Positions 16,436 to 25,434 are shown, counted from the first letter of the stretch. The stretch: 45,052 bases of DNA from Caldithrix sp. (GCA_020722815.1 DYKB01000059.1:1-45052); one strand, 5' to 3'. Translations and numbers: made by a program. The notes: generated by a model from the sequence alone, not told the origin.

Positions 16436-17983
16436 CTACTCCCACTCAATCGTTGAGGGCGGTTTGGAACTTATATCATAAACCACTCGATTGATCCCTT
16501 TGACTTCATTAATAATTCGATTTGAAACTTTTCCCAGTAATTCGGCTGGTAATTTTGCCCAATCAGCGGTCATACCATCCTGGCTGGTTACGGCACGTAA
16601 AGCGACAACGTGCTCATAAGTCCGTTGATCACCCATGACACCCACCGATTGAACTGGCAGCAATACCACAAACGCCTGCCACACCTGATGATAATAATTA
16701 AATTTTTTTAATTCATCAATAAAAATTTTATCTGCCTGTCGAAGGGTATCTAATTTCTCACGGGTAATTTGACCTGGTAATCGCACCGCCAAACCAGGTC
16801 CGGGGAATGGATGACGACCGAGAATTTCTGCTGAGAGCCCTAATTCGGCCCCAACTTTACGGACTTCATCTTTGAATAATTCCCGTAAAGGTTCAATAAG
16901 TTCCAGATGCATCACCGCGGGAAGGCCACCCACGTTATGATGACTTTTAATTGTCGCCGAAGGGCCATTAACCGAAACTGATTCGATGACATCCGGATAA
17001 AGCGTGCCTTGTATTAAAAATTTTATTTTGCCCAATTGATGCGCTTCGTGCTCAAAGACACGAATGAACTCCTCACCAATAATTTTTCGCTTAACTTCCG
17101 GATCAACGACTGGTGCCAGACGGGTTAAAAATCGTTCAGAAGCATCTACATATCGGAAGTTCAGATCGAAATTTTCCTTAAATGTATGAATAACTTGTTC
17201 GGGTTCATTCAATCTCAATAAGCCATTATTCACAAAAATACAGGTAAGCTGCTTTCCAATGGCACGATGAACCAATAACGCGGCAACAGAAGAATCAACC
17301 CCACCCGAGAGGGCACAAATAGCTTTTTCCCCCTGACATTTTTCCTGAATTACTTTTGTCGTTTGTTCGATAAATGAATGTGGAGACCAATCGCCCCGGC
17401 AGTTACAGATTTCAAAAATAAAATTCTTTAAAAATGTCAGGCCCTCATCGGTATGAACGACTTCCGGATGAAACTGGAAGCCGAAGATCGGTTTCGACTG
17501 ATGATGAATCACTGCCAGGGGTGAATTACTTGTCCGCGCGATGGTTTCATAATCTGGGGGCATTTTCACAATCCGATCACCATGACTCATCCAAACGCGT
17601 GATTTTGGTGGAATATTTTTAAAAATAGGATTCTGCTGAATCATTTCCAGTTCAGCATGACCATATTCGCGATGGGGTGAATGGGCAACCTCTCCTTTGT
17701 TCAAATAGGCAATCATTTGGAGACCATAGCAAATACCCAAAATAGGAATATCCAGTTGAAAAATTGTCGGGTCAACCAAGGGCGCATTCGCCTCATAGAC
17801 CGAGGAAGGCCCGCCGGAAAAAATAATACCTGCCGGCCGGCTTTCTTTAATTGCAGCGATTGGATGATGATATGGTTTAATTTCGGAATAAACACCAGTC
17901 TCCCGAACGCGTCGGGCAATTAGCTGCGTATATTGTGAACCAAAGTCCAGCACCAGAATATATTCACGTCGTGTTGTTTTCAT
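16436..17983 (-). CDS. guaA: GMP synthase (glutamine-hydrolysing)
   Basis: A 515-aa GuaA that converts XMP to GMP with ATP and glutamine. The class I glutamine amidotransferase domain has nucleophile C85 in GICYGLQ and the H172/E174 pair in FQFHPEV. The ATP-pyrophosphatase P-loop SGGVDSS is at 226-232. The C-terminal dimerisation domain runs from HPFPGPGLAVR to the conserved end DISSKPPSTIEWE. Length is normal. It precedes glmS on the same strand, so two glutamine amidotransferases are adjacent, although the 323-bp repeat-containing gap makes co-transcription uncertain. Confidence 0.98.
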   Translation of the reverse strand: MKTTRREYILVLDFGSQYTQLIARRVRETGVYSEIKPYHHPIAAIKESRPAGIIFSGGPSSVYEANAPLVDPTIFQLDIPILGICYGLQMIAYLNKGEVAHSPHREYGHAELEMIQQNPIFKNIPPKSRVWMSHGDRIVKMPPDYETIARTSNSPLAVIHHQSKPIFGFQFHPEVVHTDEGLTFLKNFIFEICNCRGDWSPHSFIEQTTKVIQEKCQGEKAICALSGGVDSSVAALLVHRAIGKQLTCIFVNNGLLRLNEPEQVIHTFKENFDLNFRYVDASERFLTRLAPVVDPEVKRKIIGEEFIRVFEHEAHQLGKIKFLIQGTLYPDVIESVSVNGPSATIKSHHNVGGLPAVMHLELIEPLRELFKDEVRKVGAELGLSAEILGRHPFPGPGLAVRLPGQITREKLDTLRQADKIFIDELKKFNYYHQVWQAFVVLLPVQSVGVMGDQRTYEHVVALRAVTSQDGMTADWAKLPAELLGKVSNRIINEVKGINRVVYDISSKPPSTIEWE

Positions 17984-18128
17984 AATTTATTTCTTTGGTT
18001 GAATCATTGGATGGTCGATGATAATTTTATGATTTCTAAAACAAGAAGAGAACCGCAGGTTAAACTGATTTTCCAGCGAAGACAAAATCAAGCGGTGAAA
18101 TCAGCGAAATCTGTGGTTATTATTTCAA

Positions 18129-18899
18129 TTAAAATTCAATTTTATTCAGAATCAGATTATTGACCATTTCCAGACAGGAGTACGCCGTCAAATCATAATG
18201 AATTGGGGTAATTGAAATTTTCTGATTGATAATCGCCCGATCGTCAACCTGTTCATCATTTTCGATATTTTCTTTATCGCCAGTCAACCAATAATATTTT
18301 TTGCCATGCGGATCCAGGCGAACATCAAACTCTTCGCGGAACAGCGCTTTCCCCTGGCGGGTTACAACAACACCTTTAATCTCTTCTTCCGGGATCGGCG
18401 GGACATTGATGTTTAACGCGATACCAGGTGGTAAATTTGTTTGAGCGATTATTGGAGCAATTTTCCGGGCAAATCGGGCCGCCACCCGAAAATCTGGATT
18501 GGTAAATGTTGCCAGCGAAATCGCAAATGACGGGACGCCAATCATGCTCCCTTCGGTAGCGGCAGAAACGGTCCCGGAATAAATTATATTGACACCCGTA
18601 TTTGACCCCAAATTGATGCCGGAAACGACCAAATCTGGCTTTTGCTGTTTTAAAATCGCCCAATAAGCCAATTTTACACAATCTGCAGGCGTTCCTCGGA
18701 CCGCATAGCCAAAAAAGTTACCATTCTTATAATATTCAACGACTCGTAATGGATCAGATAGCGTTATCGCATGTCCAACCGCACTCTTTTCACTATCGGG
18801 AGCGACGATCAGGATTTCACCGATATGTTTCATTTCTTCATACAGCGCATTTAAACCAGGGGCATAAATTCCATCATCATTTGTTAGCAAAATTTTCAA
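18129..18899 (-). CDS. surE: 5'/3'-nucleotidase SurE
   Basis: A 256-aa SurE nucleotidase/exopolyphosphatase acting on nucleoside monophosphates in the cytoplasm. It starts MKILLTNDDGIYAPG with metal-binding D8 and D9, then APDSEKSAVGHAIT with the metal serine, and VVSGINLGSNTG with the metal asparagine. RGTPADCVKLA and YSGTVSAATEG are also typical. The start is TTG at 18899, with GGGAG about 11 nt upstream in the short gap to accD (15 nt between genes). Length is normal. Co-transcription with accD is likely. Confidence 0.95.
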   Translation of the reverse strand: MKILLTNDDGIYAPGLNALYEEMKHIGEILIVAPDSEKSAVGHAITLSDPLRVVEYYKNGNFFGYAVRGTPADCVKLAYWAILKQQKPDLVVSGINLGSNTGVNIIYSGTVSAATEGSMIGVPSFAISLATFTNPDFRVAARFARKIAPIIAQTNLPPGIALNINVPPIPEEEIKGVVVTRQGKALFREEFDVRLDPHGKKYYWLTGDKENIENDEQVDDRAIINQKISITPIHYDLTAYSCLEMVNNLILNKIEF

Positions 18900-18914
18900 A
18901 ATGTCGTTTTCTCC

Positions 18915-19754
18915 CTATGAAGTAAAAAAATCCAGAATCTCGGAAATTCGTTGTTTCATCTCTTTTCGGTGTATAATACTGTCGACAAATCCGTGTTTCA
19001 GTAAAAATTCTGACCGTTGAAATCCTTTAGGTAAATCCTGACCGATAGTCTGTTTGATCACACGTGGTCCGGCGAAACCAATCAAAGCACCGGGTTCTGC
19101 CAGAATCAAATCACCAAGCATGGCAAAACTGGCAGAAACCCCACCCGTGGTAGGATGCGTCACGATTGAGATGAAGGGGATACCGGCGTCTCCCAGCCGG
19201 GCGAGTTTGGCCGAAGTTTTCGCCATCTGCATCAGCGAAAGCACGCCTTCCATCATTCGGGCGCCACCAGAAGCAGAAATAATAATCATTGGAATCTTTC
19301 TTTCGAGCGCAACATCGATGGCGCGCGCGATTTTTTCGCCCACCACCGAACCCATACTGCCGCCGATGAAGGCAAATTCCATGATGGCCATGACAACTAC
19401 ATGGGCATTGATGCGGCCAATTCCAGTCTGGACAGCAGATTTCAGGTTGGTCTTTTTCACGGCTTCTTTTACCCGATCCGTATATTTTTTTGTGTCCCGA
19501 AATTTTAAGGGATCAGCATTTTGAATATTATCGTTAAAAGTGAGTAATACGCCCCCATCCATCAGTAAATTAATATACTGCTTTCCTGACATCTGGAAAT
19601 GAAAATTGCACGCCGAACAAACATAATGATTTTTTTCAAGCTCTTTATTATAAACAATTTCGCCGCATTCCTCACATTTTATCCAGACGCCATCGGGCAA
19701 ATTTTTTTTCTCTTGCGATTCAATACCGCGTTTTGATCGTGAAAACCAGGACAT
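18915..19754 (-). CDS. accD: Acetyl-CoA carboxylase carboxyltransferase subunit beta
   Basis: A 279-aa AccD subunit of acetyl-CoA carboxylase, which pairs with AccA to carboxylate acetyl-CoA to malonyl-CoA for fatty acid synthesis. The N-terminal zinc ribbon has C27, C30, C46 and C49. The crotonase-like carboxyltransferase domain includes SASGGARMMEG, THPTTGGVSASFAMLGD and GFAGPRVI, and ends with a typical RSEFLLKHGFVD. Length is normal. GGGAG seven nt before the ATG supports the start. accA is not in the window, so the subunits are encoded separately. Confidence 0.97.
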   Translation of the reverse strand: MSWFSRSKRGIESQEKKNLPDGVWIKCEECGEIVYNKELEKNHYVCSACNFHFQMSGKQYINLLMDGGVLLTFNDNIQNADPLKFRDTKKYTDRVKEAVKKTNLKSAVQTGIGRINAHVVVMAIMEFAFIGGSMGSVVGEKIARAIDVALERKIPMIIISASGGARMMEGVLSLMQMAKTSAKLARLGDAGIPFISIVTHPTTGGVSASFAMLGDLILAEPGALIGFAGPRVIKQTIGQDLPKGFQRSEFLLKHGFVDSIIHRKEMKQRISEILDFFTS

Positions 19755-19887
19755 CTTTTCGCTCCCGTTCCTAAATTAATGATGATTGATTCTTTGAAAA
19801 AATCAAGATATTACCCCAGACGTTCAAGGCTTAGACTCGAATTCGAATGATGCTGTAAAGAAAGCCCCGAATGTCTAACTTTAAATT

Positions 19888-20370
19888 TTATAAATACTTC
19901 ACCATCACCATTGCATCTTCATTATTATCATGATAATAGCCTTTTCGAATCCCAAGCCGGGTGAAACCAACTTTTTGATAAAGCGAAATTGCCGGCGCAT
20001 TGGAAACCCGGACCTCCAGGTAAACTTCTTTCCCTCCCTTATCCTGAGAAGTGCGAAATAAAATATCCAACAACTTTTCTGCAATACCAAGTCTTCGATA
20101 TGCCGGCACCACTGTCATATTAAAAATATGAACTTCATCCAGGACGCGTTGAGCCGTTAAATAGGCCACCAGCTCTGTCCCCTTTTTGGTGACCAGATTG
20201 ATTGTATCCGGATTTTCTATTAATTTTTTGAATAAATTTAAAGAAGCCGGCGATTTAAAGGTTTTCGCTTCCAATTCCTGAACGGCGACCCAATCGGCCA
20301 TTGTCATAACTTCAAAAAAAACATCCCCTTTTGGTGTTTCAAAAATAAGCGGCAACATCGTATTATTCAT
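19888..20370 (-). CDS. rimI: Ribosomal protein S18 alanine N-acetyltransferase-like GNAT
   Basis: A 160-aa GNAT acetyltransferase of the RimI type. Motif A (VVPAYRRLGIAEKLLDIL) binds acetyl-CoA, followed by EVYLEVRVSNAPAISLYQKVGF and RKGYYHDNNEDAMVM, the usual RimI ending. RimI acetylates the N-terminal Ala of ribosomal protein S18 in E. coli. The gene begins 3 nt after tsaB, continuing the tsaE-tsaB-rimI order seen widely in bacteria, which strengthens the call over a generic GNAT. It ends before a roughly 130-bp gap to accD. Confidence 0.9.
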   Translation of the reverse strand: MNNTMLPLIFETPKGDVFFEVMTMADWVAVQELEAKTFKSPASLNLFKKLIENPDTINLVTKKGTELVAYLTAQRVLDEVHIFNMTVVPAYRRLGIAEKLLDILFRTSQDKGGKEVYLEVRVSNAPAISLYQKVGFTRLGIRKGYYHDNNEDAMVMVKYL

Positions 20371-20373
20371 CTA

Positions 20374-21066
20374 TTAAAATGGCCTGGTACTTTTTTTAAC
20401 CTGAAAATCCTGGATATAAAATGGCTCCAGACTCATTAATTCATTTATTGAATTTTGTTTGTATTGCTCAATTCCCAGAATCGCGGTCGCCATGGCACTC
20501 AGATGCGAATAATGATCCGCCGGGAAAAAAATTTTTTCGTTTAAAATTTTACGAAGAGCATCTTTAAAGGCGAGAACGCCATTTCCTATAAGTGTTGCGC
20601 CCGCCGGGACCCAACCCGCCAGATCCTGAATGTTTAATATTTGATAATCCGTCTTTCGAACAGGAAGCGGCTGATCCGCTTTCACCTCATATTGGGCGGT
20701 ATATACTTCATCCGGCCGGGCTTTGATTACGGGAAGAACCATTCCTTCCTGTACCGGTGCCTGTAAAGCCAATGCATCCAGCGTAATAACTGAAACCAGG
20801 GGGCATCCAAGAGCGAAAGCCAAACCTTTGGCGGCAGCCATACCAATTCGCAACCCCGTAAAAGAACCCGGTCCAGACGAAATTGCAATTAATTCCAATT
20901 GATTTAATTCTATCCCGGCATCCATACTCAACTGGTCAATCAGCGGTATCAGCTTCTCGGAATGCACGCGATTCACGTTTAAACGACATTCTGCAATTAA
21001 TTGTTCATTTTTGGCAAAGGCGATACTACAAATTTCAGTTGCCGTTTCAATGGCTAAAATTAACAC
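20374..21066 (-). CDS. tsaB: tRNA threonylcarbamoyladenosine biosynthesis protein TsaB
   Basis: A 230-aa TsaB, an ASKHA-fold pseudo-peptidase that partners TsaD and TsaE to place t6A on ANN-decoding tRNAs. The N-terminal LILAIETATEICSIAF and ISSGPGSFTGLRIGMAAAKGLA are the family's signature stretches. Length is normal. The start is GTG at 21066, overlapping the tsaE stop by 7 bp, so translational coupling is expected. The C-terminal part carries the usual variable region ending SLEPFYIQDF. Confidence 0.95.
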   Translation of the reverse strand: MLILAIETATEICSIAFAKNEQLIAECRLNVNRVHSEKLIPLIDQLSMDAGIELNQLELIAISSGPGSFTGLRIGMAAAKGLAFALGCPLVSVITLDALALQAPVQEGMVLPVIKARPDEVYTAQYEVKADQPLPVRKTDYQILNIQDLAGWVPAGATLIGNGVLAFKDALRKILNEKIFFPADHYSHLSAMATAILGIEQYKQNSINELMSLEPFYIQDFQVKKSTRPF

Positions 21067-21539
21067 CGGACGAGTCCTTTCACGGCTAAAAATGGTTCAA
21101 CTTGAATCCGTGGGCTGCGTATCTCTATCTGACGTTCTGTTTCGGTCTCAGATTCGAATTTGTTTTCCAGATAAATCTCAATTCGCCGTTCTGGCAGAAG
21201 TGGCGTACCGCGTTCTGCCCACTCAATAATACAGATTCCTTCATTATTTATATACTCATCAATCCCCAGATTCCAGATCTCATCAAGGGATTCTAGACGA
21301 TAGAAATCCAAGTGGTAAACCGGCAATCGACCATGATATTCATTAATCAATACAAAAGTTGGACTCGTAACATCTTCGATGACGCCCAGCCCCTGACTGA
21401 TACCGCGTGTTAAACAGGTTTTTCCACTCCCCAAATCACCATAAAGCGCAATGACATCCCCGGCCTGAAGCTGTTGTGCCAAGGCCACGCCCAATTGTAA
21501 AGTCGCTTCTTCAGATTGTGAAATTAGCTTAATCCCCAT
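21060..21539 (-). CDS. tsaE: tRNA threonylcarbamoyladenosine biosynthesis ATPase TsaE
   Basis: A 159-aa TsaE, the small P-loop ATPase of the t6A machinery. The Walker A motif is GDLGSGKTCLTRG (about 34-46), followed by VTSPTFVLINEY, YHLDFYRLESLDE and CIIEWAERG. Length is typical. The ATG at 21539 directly follows the porX stop (21540), with no gap, and its 3' end overlaps tsaB. The gene is therefore locked between porX and tsaB in one transcript. Confidence 0.95.
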   Translation of the reverse strand: MGIKLISQSEEATLQLGVALAQQLQAGDVIALYGDLGSGKTCLTRGISQGLGVIEDVTSPTFVLINEYHGRLPVYHLDFYRLESLDEIWNLGIDEYINNEGICIIEWAERGTPLLPERRIEIYLENKFESETETERQIEIRSPRIQVEPFLAVKGLVRC

Positions 21540-23099
21540 CTACTTCGGTTCCAGTTTTATAATCGGTAATATCATCTCTTCCATCGAAACGCCCCCATGT
21601 TGAAAACTATCCCGATAATAATTCAGGTAGTGATGATAATCCGTGGGGTAAACAAAATAAAAATCTTCTTTCGCAATCAAATAATTGGTATTCAGACGCC
21701 GCGATGGTAATTTATATATTTGGGGATTGGGAATGTTGATCGCATATTTCGGATCGCATTTCAAACTCCGTCCGAATTTGTACCGCAAATTGGTAGACGT
21801 TTCCCGGTCTCCAATTACTTTCGCCCCATGCCGACTGCGAATGCTGCCATGATCTGAAGTCAGGATAATCGTACTTTTTAATTCAGATAACCGTTTTAAA
21901 ATTCGATAGATGTGTGAATGTTCAAACCAGGAGCGCGTGAGTGAACGATAAGCCGACTCATCAGGTGCAATCTCTTTCAGAACCTCTGAATCGCTTCGAC
22001 TATGTGCCAGAAAGTCGACAAAATTTAAAACAATTGCCAATAATGGCGAGGTTGCCATGGAATCGATGTTTCGTTCCAAATTTCGGGCTTCATTCACGTC
22101 AAGAATTTTAATATATTTCAGTTCCGGTTTTAAAATATATTCATTTTTTGCCAACTGCAGTTCGAGTAACTGCCGTTCATGCCGATTGCGGCTGGAATCA
22201 TCATCAACCTCTTTTTCCCAAATTTCAGGATATTTTTCTTCAATCTCGAGCGGAAAGAGACCACTAAAAATGGCATTCCGCGAATAGGGAGTCGCAGTAG
22301 GAATTATTGAATAATAATATTCCTTCGAAATTGTAAAAGATTGATAAAGTAAGTCCTCAATCGCCAGCCACTGATCCAGTCGTAAATTATCCATGACTAG
22401 AAAAACCACGGATTTATTTTGATCAAGAAAAGGAAATAGGGCATGTTGTACAACATCGGTTGAAAAAAGAGGGGCATCATCAGAATCAAGCCAGTTCGCA
22501 TAATTTCGCTCAATAAATTTGGCAAATTCAACATTACATTCGCGTTTCTGATCCAGCAACGTCTGGCGAAGTCCTAATTCCGGATAATCATCCAGTTCGA
22601 CTTCCCATTGCGCCAGATTTACATATATATCAATCCAGTCCTGCCAGGTCAGGGGACTCATCAGTTTCAAAGCCACTTCATTAAACCGAAGCACATATTC
22701 CCGTGAAATTTTTGCCGATTCTATTTTCCGGGCTTCAAGATATTTTTTACAGGTCAATAATATCTGACTTGGATTGACCGGTTTGGTGAGATAGTCGTCA
22801 ATTTTGCCACCAATCGCATCTTCCATCAAGGCTTCCTCTTCACTTTTGGTTACCATGATTACTGGTAGTGAAGGATTTATGGTTTTAATCTCACCCAATG
22901 CGGTTAAGCCATCCATCCCGTTCAACATTTCATCTAACAAAACGAGATCGTATGCCTTATCCTTGATTAAAATCAGGGCATCCTCGGCATTGGTTACAGG
23001 TGTCACCTGATAACCGCGCTCTTCCAGAAACATGAGATGAGGTCGAAGTAGTTCAATCTCATCATCAACCCATATTATCGAAGCTTTTTTTGAAGTCAT
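21540..23099 (-). CDS. porX: PorX-like response regulator with PglZ phosphatase domain
   Basis: A 519-aa protein with an N-terminal receiver domain (about 1-122: acidic D12/D13, phospho-acceptor D56, T84, K106), a helical linker, and a C-terminal PglZ/alkaline-phosphatase-fold domain (about 210-519). Candidate metal ligands are D237, T270, D362, H366, D416, H417 and H501. This is the PorX architecture, in Bacteroidota a regulator of the type IX secretion system and a nucleotide-oligomer phosphodiesterase. No other T9SS gene (porY, porV, sov, por or spr genes) is in the window. It abuts tsaE and shares its transcript. The PorX name is well supported by architecture; the T9SS role is inferred. 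Confidence 0.9.
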   Translation of the reverse strand: MTSKKASIIWVDDEIELLRPHLMFLEERGYQVTPVTNAEDALILIKDKAYDLVLLDEMLNGMDGLTALGEIKTINPSLPVIMVTKSEEEALMEDAIGGKIDDYLTKPVNPSQILLTCKKYLEARKIESAKISREYVLRFNEVALKLMSPLTWQDWIDIYVNLAQWEVELDDYPELGLRQTLLDQKRECNVEFAKFIERNYANWLDSDDAPLFSTDVVQHALFPFLDQNKSVVFLVMDNLRLDQWLAIEDLLYQSFTISKEYYYSIIPTATPYSRNAIFSGLFPLEIEEKYPEIWEKEVDDDSSRNRHERQLLELQLAKNEYILKPELKYIKILDVNEARNLERNIDSMATSPLLAIVLNFVDFLAHSRSDSEVLKEIAPDESAYRSLTRSWFEHSHIYRILKRLSELKSTIILTSDHGSIRSRHGAKVIGDRETSTNLRYKFGRSLKCDPKYAINIPNPQIYKLPSRRLNTNYLIAKEDFYFVYPTDYHHYLNYYRDSFQHGGVSMEEMILPIIKLEPK

Positions 23100-23527
23100 T
23101 ACTCGCCTGAATTTTTATTTCCTTAAAATGTGTTTTGTTCTTTAAAATGTTGAAATCAGCGCTTTGGATTAATTTTTGAATTTTTGCAAATCAAAGCCAA
23201 AATGTAAAATAGTAATTTTTTATCAGATTGTCAACAAATTTTTAGCACAAGAGGCAGGATTAAATTAATTGGATTGCTTCCAGAAACGATGCAGTGATTG
23301 ACAACTGGAATTCGAAAGGCTTTTGCCGGGGAAGGCTTGTTCTGGTTGAATGAGTCGATATTTAAATTCTAATAATTGCCCGGCACGCAGGTATTGTTCA
23401 ACCAGTTTAATCGAAAACGCATGTGTCCGCAGACCAATACTATCAATCTGCTTCATGGCGATAAATGATTCAGTAAAAAGGGGGTGGTATCCGAATAAAA
23501 AATTTTCAATGAGTTTAAAAAAAATCC
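23100..23527. other. Gap between porX and blaI, holding a doubtful minus-strand ORF
   Basis: The only sizeable frame is a 92-codon minus-strand ORF (23265-23543) with a TTG start, no Shine-Dalgarno, and an overlap with the -35 of the blaI promoter. Its middle (LFTESFIAMKQIDSIGLRTHAFSIKLVEQYL, residues 22-52) has a protein-like composition, so it may be a fragment of a lost gene. I cannot name a family. Confidence 0.35.
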
Positions 23528-23580
23528 TTGACAATGGAAACAAAAATATTTATATTTAGTATAACTACTAAAAATTAGTA
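23528..23580 (+). promoter_or_regulatory. blaI promoter and BlaI-type operator dyad
   Basis: The -35 TTGACA (23528-23533) and -10 TATATT (23551-23556) are 17 nt apart. Immediately downstream lies a perfect dyad, TACTAA-AAA-TTAGTA (23566-23580), placed to overlap the transcription start. BlaI/MecI repressors bind TACTA/TAGTA-type or TACA/TGTA dyads, so autoregulation by the BlaI-like protein encoded at 23609 is the obvious reading. Confidence 0.7.
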
Positions 23581-23608
23581 ATTAAACGAAATATTAACAG
23601 GTCTCAAA

Positions 23609-23986
23609 ATGAAAGCTGAAAATAGTTGCATCGATTTATCGCGTGCGGAATATGACATCCTGAGAATTTTATGGAAAAAAGGTCAGGCGAATGTTCGGGA
23701 GGTATTTGAAGCCTTGCAGGTGACTTATAACTGGGCATATACGACGACCAAAACCATGATGGATCACCTGGTCAAGAAAGAACTTTTGTGTCGCGAGGAA
23801 TTTCATGGTGTTTTTCTCTACAAACCACTTATTTCCCGCCCGGAGGGGTTGGCGCGGCTAGTACAATTTTTTGCCGATCGCGTGCTGGAAACTGATGTGG
23901 GGAGTGTTGTATCGCTTTTTGCCAAGAACAAAACTTTAACTCCCACGGAATTGGCAGAACTGGAACAGCTTTTGAAAGAAAAATAA
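23609..23986 (+). CDS. blaI: BlaI/MecI/CopY family transcriptional repressor
   Basis: A 125-aa winged-helix repressor. Family features are AEYDILRILWKKGQANVREVFEAL (start of the winged helix), YTTTKTMMDHLVKKELL (recognition helix region) and VFLYKPLISRPEG, followed by a helical dimerisation tail ending TELAELEQLLKEK. In classic systems the partner M56 peptidase BlaR1 cleaves BlaI to induce beta-lactam or envelope-stress genes. Here the promoter/operator lies just upstream and only a damaged BlaR1-like stretch follows. AGG precedes the ATG at a suitable distance. Confidence 0.93.
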   Translation: MKAENSCIDLSRAEYDILRILWKKGQANVREVFEALQVTYNWAYTTTKTMMDHLVKKELLCREEFHGVFLYKPLISRPEGLARLVQFFADRVLETDVGSVVSLFAKNKTLTPTELAELEQLLKEK

Positions 23987-24014
23987 CGCAGGAAATTATC
24001 CAGGTTGCTTTTAA

Positions 24015-24190
24015 ATGAGTTTACATCAATCAGCAAGGCTTAAATCGCTTTATTGGGATGGCAAAATTTTTATGCGTCAATCATCTTTTTATTCATCTGG
24101 TTGTTGACGCGTATTTTAAAAAAAATTCCTTCCCGTTGGCAAATTTCGATGGAATTGTCCTGCTGCCAGGTTTGGGTAGTCAGAAAAAGA
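24015..24190 (+). pseudogene. Possible BlaR1/M56 peptidase 5' remnant, frame-damaged
   Basis: An ATG at 24015 opens ARLKSLYWDGKIFM, and in a shifted frame the text continues YASIIFLFIWLLTRILKK then IPSRWQ. This resembles the first membrane helix and the following basic-aromatic stretch of BlaR1-type M56 sensors. The frames do not join and the rest of the ~300-residue membrane/metalloprotease part is absent. Position, right after blaI, fits. It could still be a chance hydrophobic frame. Confidence 0.4.
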
Positions 24191-24231
24191 AAATAATTCA
24201 TTGCCTTAAAAACTTGAATGGAGGTTACACA

Positions 24232-24810
24232 ATGAATAAATTTCATTTGCTGTTTAAATATTTGGTTTTAATTGTATTCGGCTTTTTTATACTCCCAATG
24301 GCAGCTCCCCTCATGAGTGCTGAAAAATCAGAATTAAAATATACACAAAATATAAATCCTGAAGCTAAAATGCAGGATGAAAAATCGAGTGCGATAAAAT
24401 TCGAAAAACCCCTTCGGATCGGTAAAGTCTCGGCAAGATACGGGAAGATGAAATCACCTGGCTCCGATAAGATAGTGATGCATACCGGAATTGATATGGC
24501 TGCCCCTTTGAATACCGATATCTATGTTGCAGCAGCCGGAACGGTTATTTTTACAAATGAAAATTTCGAGGAAAATCGAGGTCCTGGAAAAGAGATAGCC
24601 GTTCAACACACGAATGGATTTCAAACCCGATACACCCATCTAAATGAAATTTTGGTGAAAAATGGGCAAATTATTCAGGCCGGGGAAATCATTGCCAAAG
24701 TTGGTTCAACCGGACGTTCGACCGGACCACATTTGCACTTTGAAATTCGATTAAATGATAAAACTGAGAATCCGGAGGATTATATCGATTTTAAAGATTT
24801 GAAAAAATGA
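24232..24810 (+). CDS. M23 family (LytM-type) metallopeptidase
   Basis: A 192-aa secreted protein with a signal peptide (about 1-29), a short linker and an M23 peptidase domain (about 65-185). The Zn ligands are intact: H84 and D88 in HTGIDMAAP, and H169 in HLHFEIR, with H136 and H167 completing the active site. It probably cuts peptidoglycan peptide bridges. The start ATG 24232 is chosen because GGAGG lies 7 nt upstream and a signal peptide follows; a longer in-frame version from 24058 would begin with non-signal sequence. In related loci an M23 domain is fused behind BlaR1, so this may be the surviving C-terminal partner. Confidence 0.88.
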   Translation: MNKFHLLFKYLVLIVFGFFILPMAAPLMSAEKSELKYTQNINPEAKMQDEKSSAIKFEKPLRIGKVSARYGKMKSPGSDKIVMHTGIDMAAPLNTDIYVAAAGTVIFTNENFEENRGPGKEIAVQHTNGFQTRYTHLNEILVKNGQIIQAGEIIAKVGSTGRSTGPHLHFEIRLNDKTENPEDYIDFKDLKK

Positions 24811-25405
24811 TAAGAGGTTTGAATCCAGGTAATTAATTCAGGAAAGAAAAAATTTTACCACTGAAACCTGCTTCAATCTTATCAATCCTTTTACACCACC
24901 GATTTCGCAGATTTTTATTTGCTGTAAATCTGCGAAATCTTACTGTATCGTTGATTTCTTAGCCTTTATTATTTACTTTTATTCGACTTTATACGCTCCG
25001 AATGTATTATAAATTATCTAATGTGGGAGTTCTTGCCTGAAAATTTTAATTTATTTAATTTGTGATTTCTCTCAAAAAACGTGATAAATATTATTCTGAA
25101 TTCTTCGAGTGACTCAAAAGAAACCCGGCGAAGTGAAGAATTTATAGTTTTCAATAACTTACAAGATTATTCGTTTCGTTCAGCATAACAGGAATAGGCC
25201 TTTTTAGGGTCCGCTCAATTATTTTATCCAGAATAAAAAAGGTAAAACTATCCTGGCGATACTATTAAAAATGATTATCATTAAAAATTGATGTTCGATA
25301 TGCAAAATTAATTAACCTGAACCAAATTGTGTCCTTCGCCAGCGCAAAATTAAAGCATTTTTGGTGGGCCGGTAGCTATTTAATCTGAATTTTCTTATTT
25401 TTTAC
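24811..25405. other. Non-coding stretch with a 13-bp hairpin
   Basis: ATTTCGCAGATTT (24902-24914) and AAATCTGCGAAAT (24926-24938) form a perfect 13-bp hairpin with an 11-nt loop. Similar GATTTCGC/CGAAATC text occurs near 18100 and 38430, so it belongs to a dispersed family. About 25098-25145 contains an ATTCTTC...GAAGAAT palindrome. No gene is apparent. Confidence 0.5.
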
Positions 25406-25434
25406 TTGATTTTAAAAAGTGATTATATTATAAT
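25406..25434 (+). promoter_or_regulatory. Promoter of the STAS gene
   Basis: TTGATT (25406-25411) and a perfect TATAAT (25429-25434) are separated by 17 nt. The next gene start is at 25607, leaving a 5' leader of about 165 nt in which I recognise no riboswitch. Confidence 0.6.

Noticed and set aside
19054..19524. 156-codon plus-strand ORF across accD
   Set aside because: Antisense to a clear AccD; no family features and the composition mirrors the accD strand.
23265..23543. 92-codon minus-strand ORF between porX and blaI as a real gene
   Set aside because: TTG start, no Shine-Dalgarno, and overlap with the blaI promoter; it may be a lost-gene fragment, but I could not name a family.
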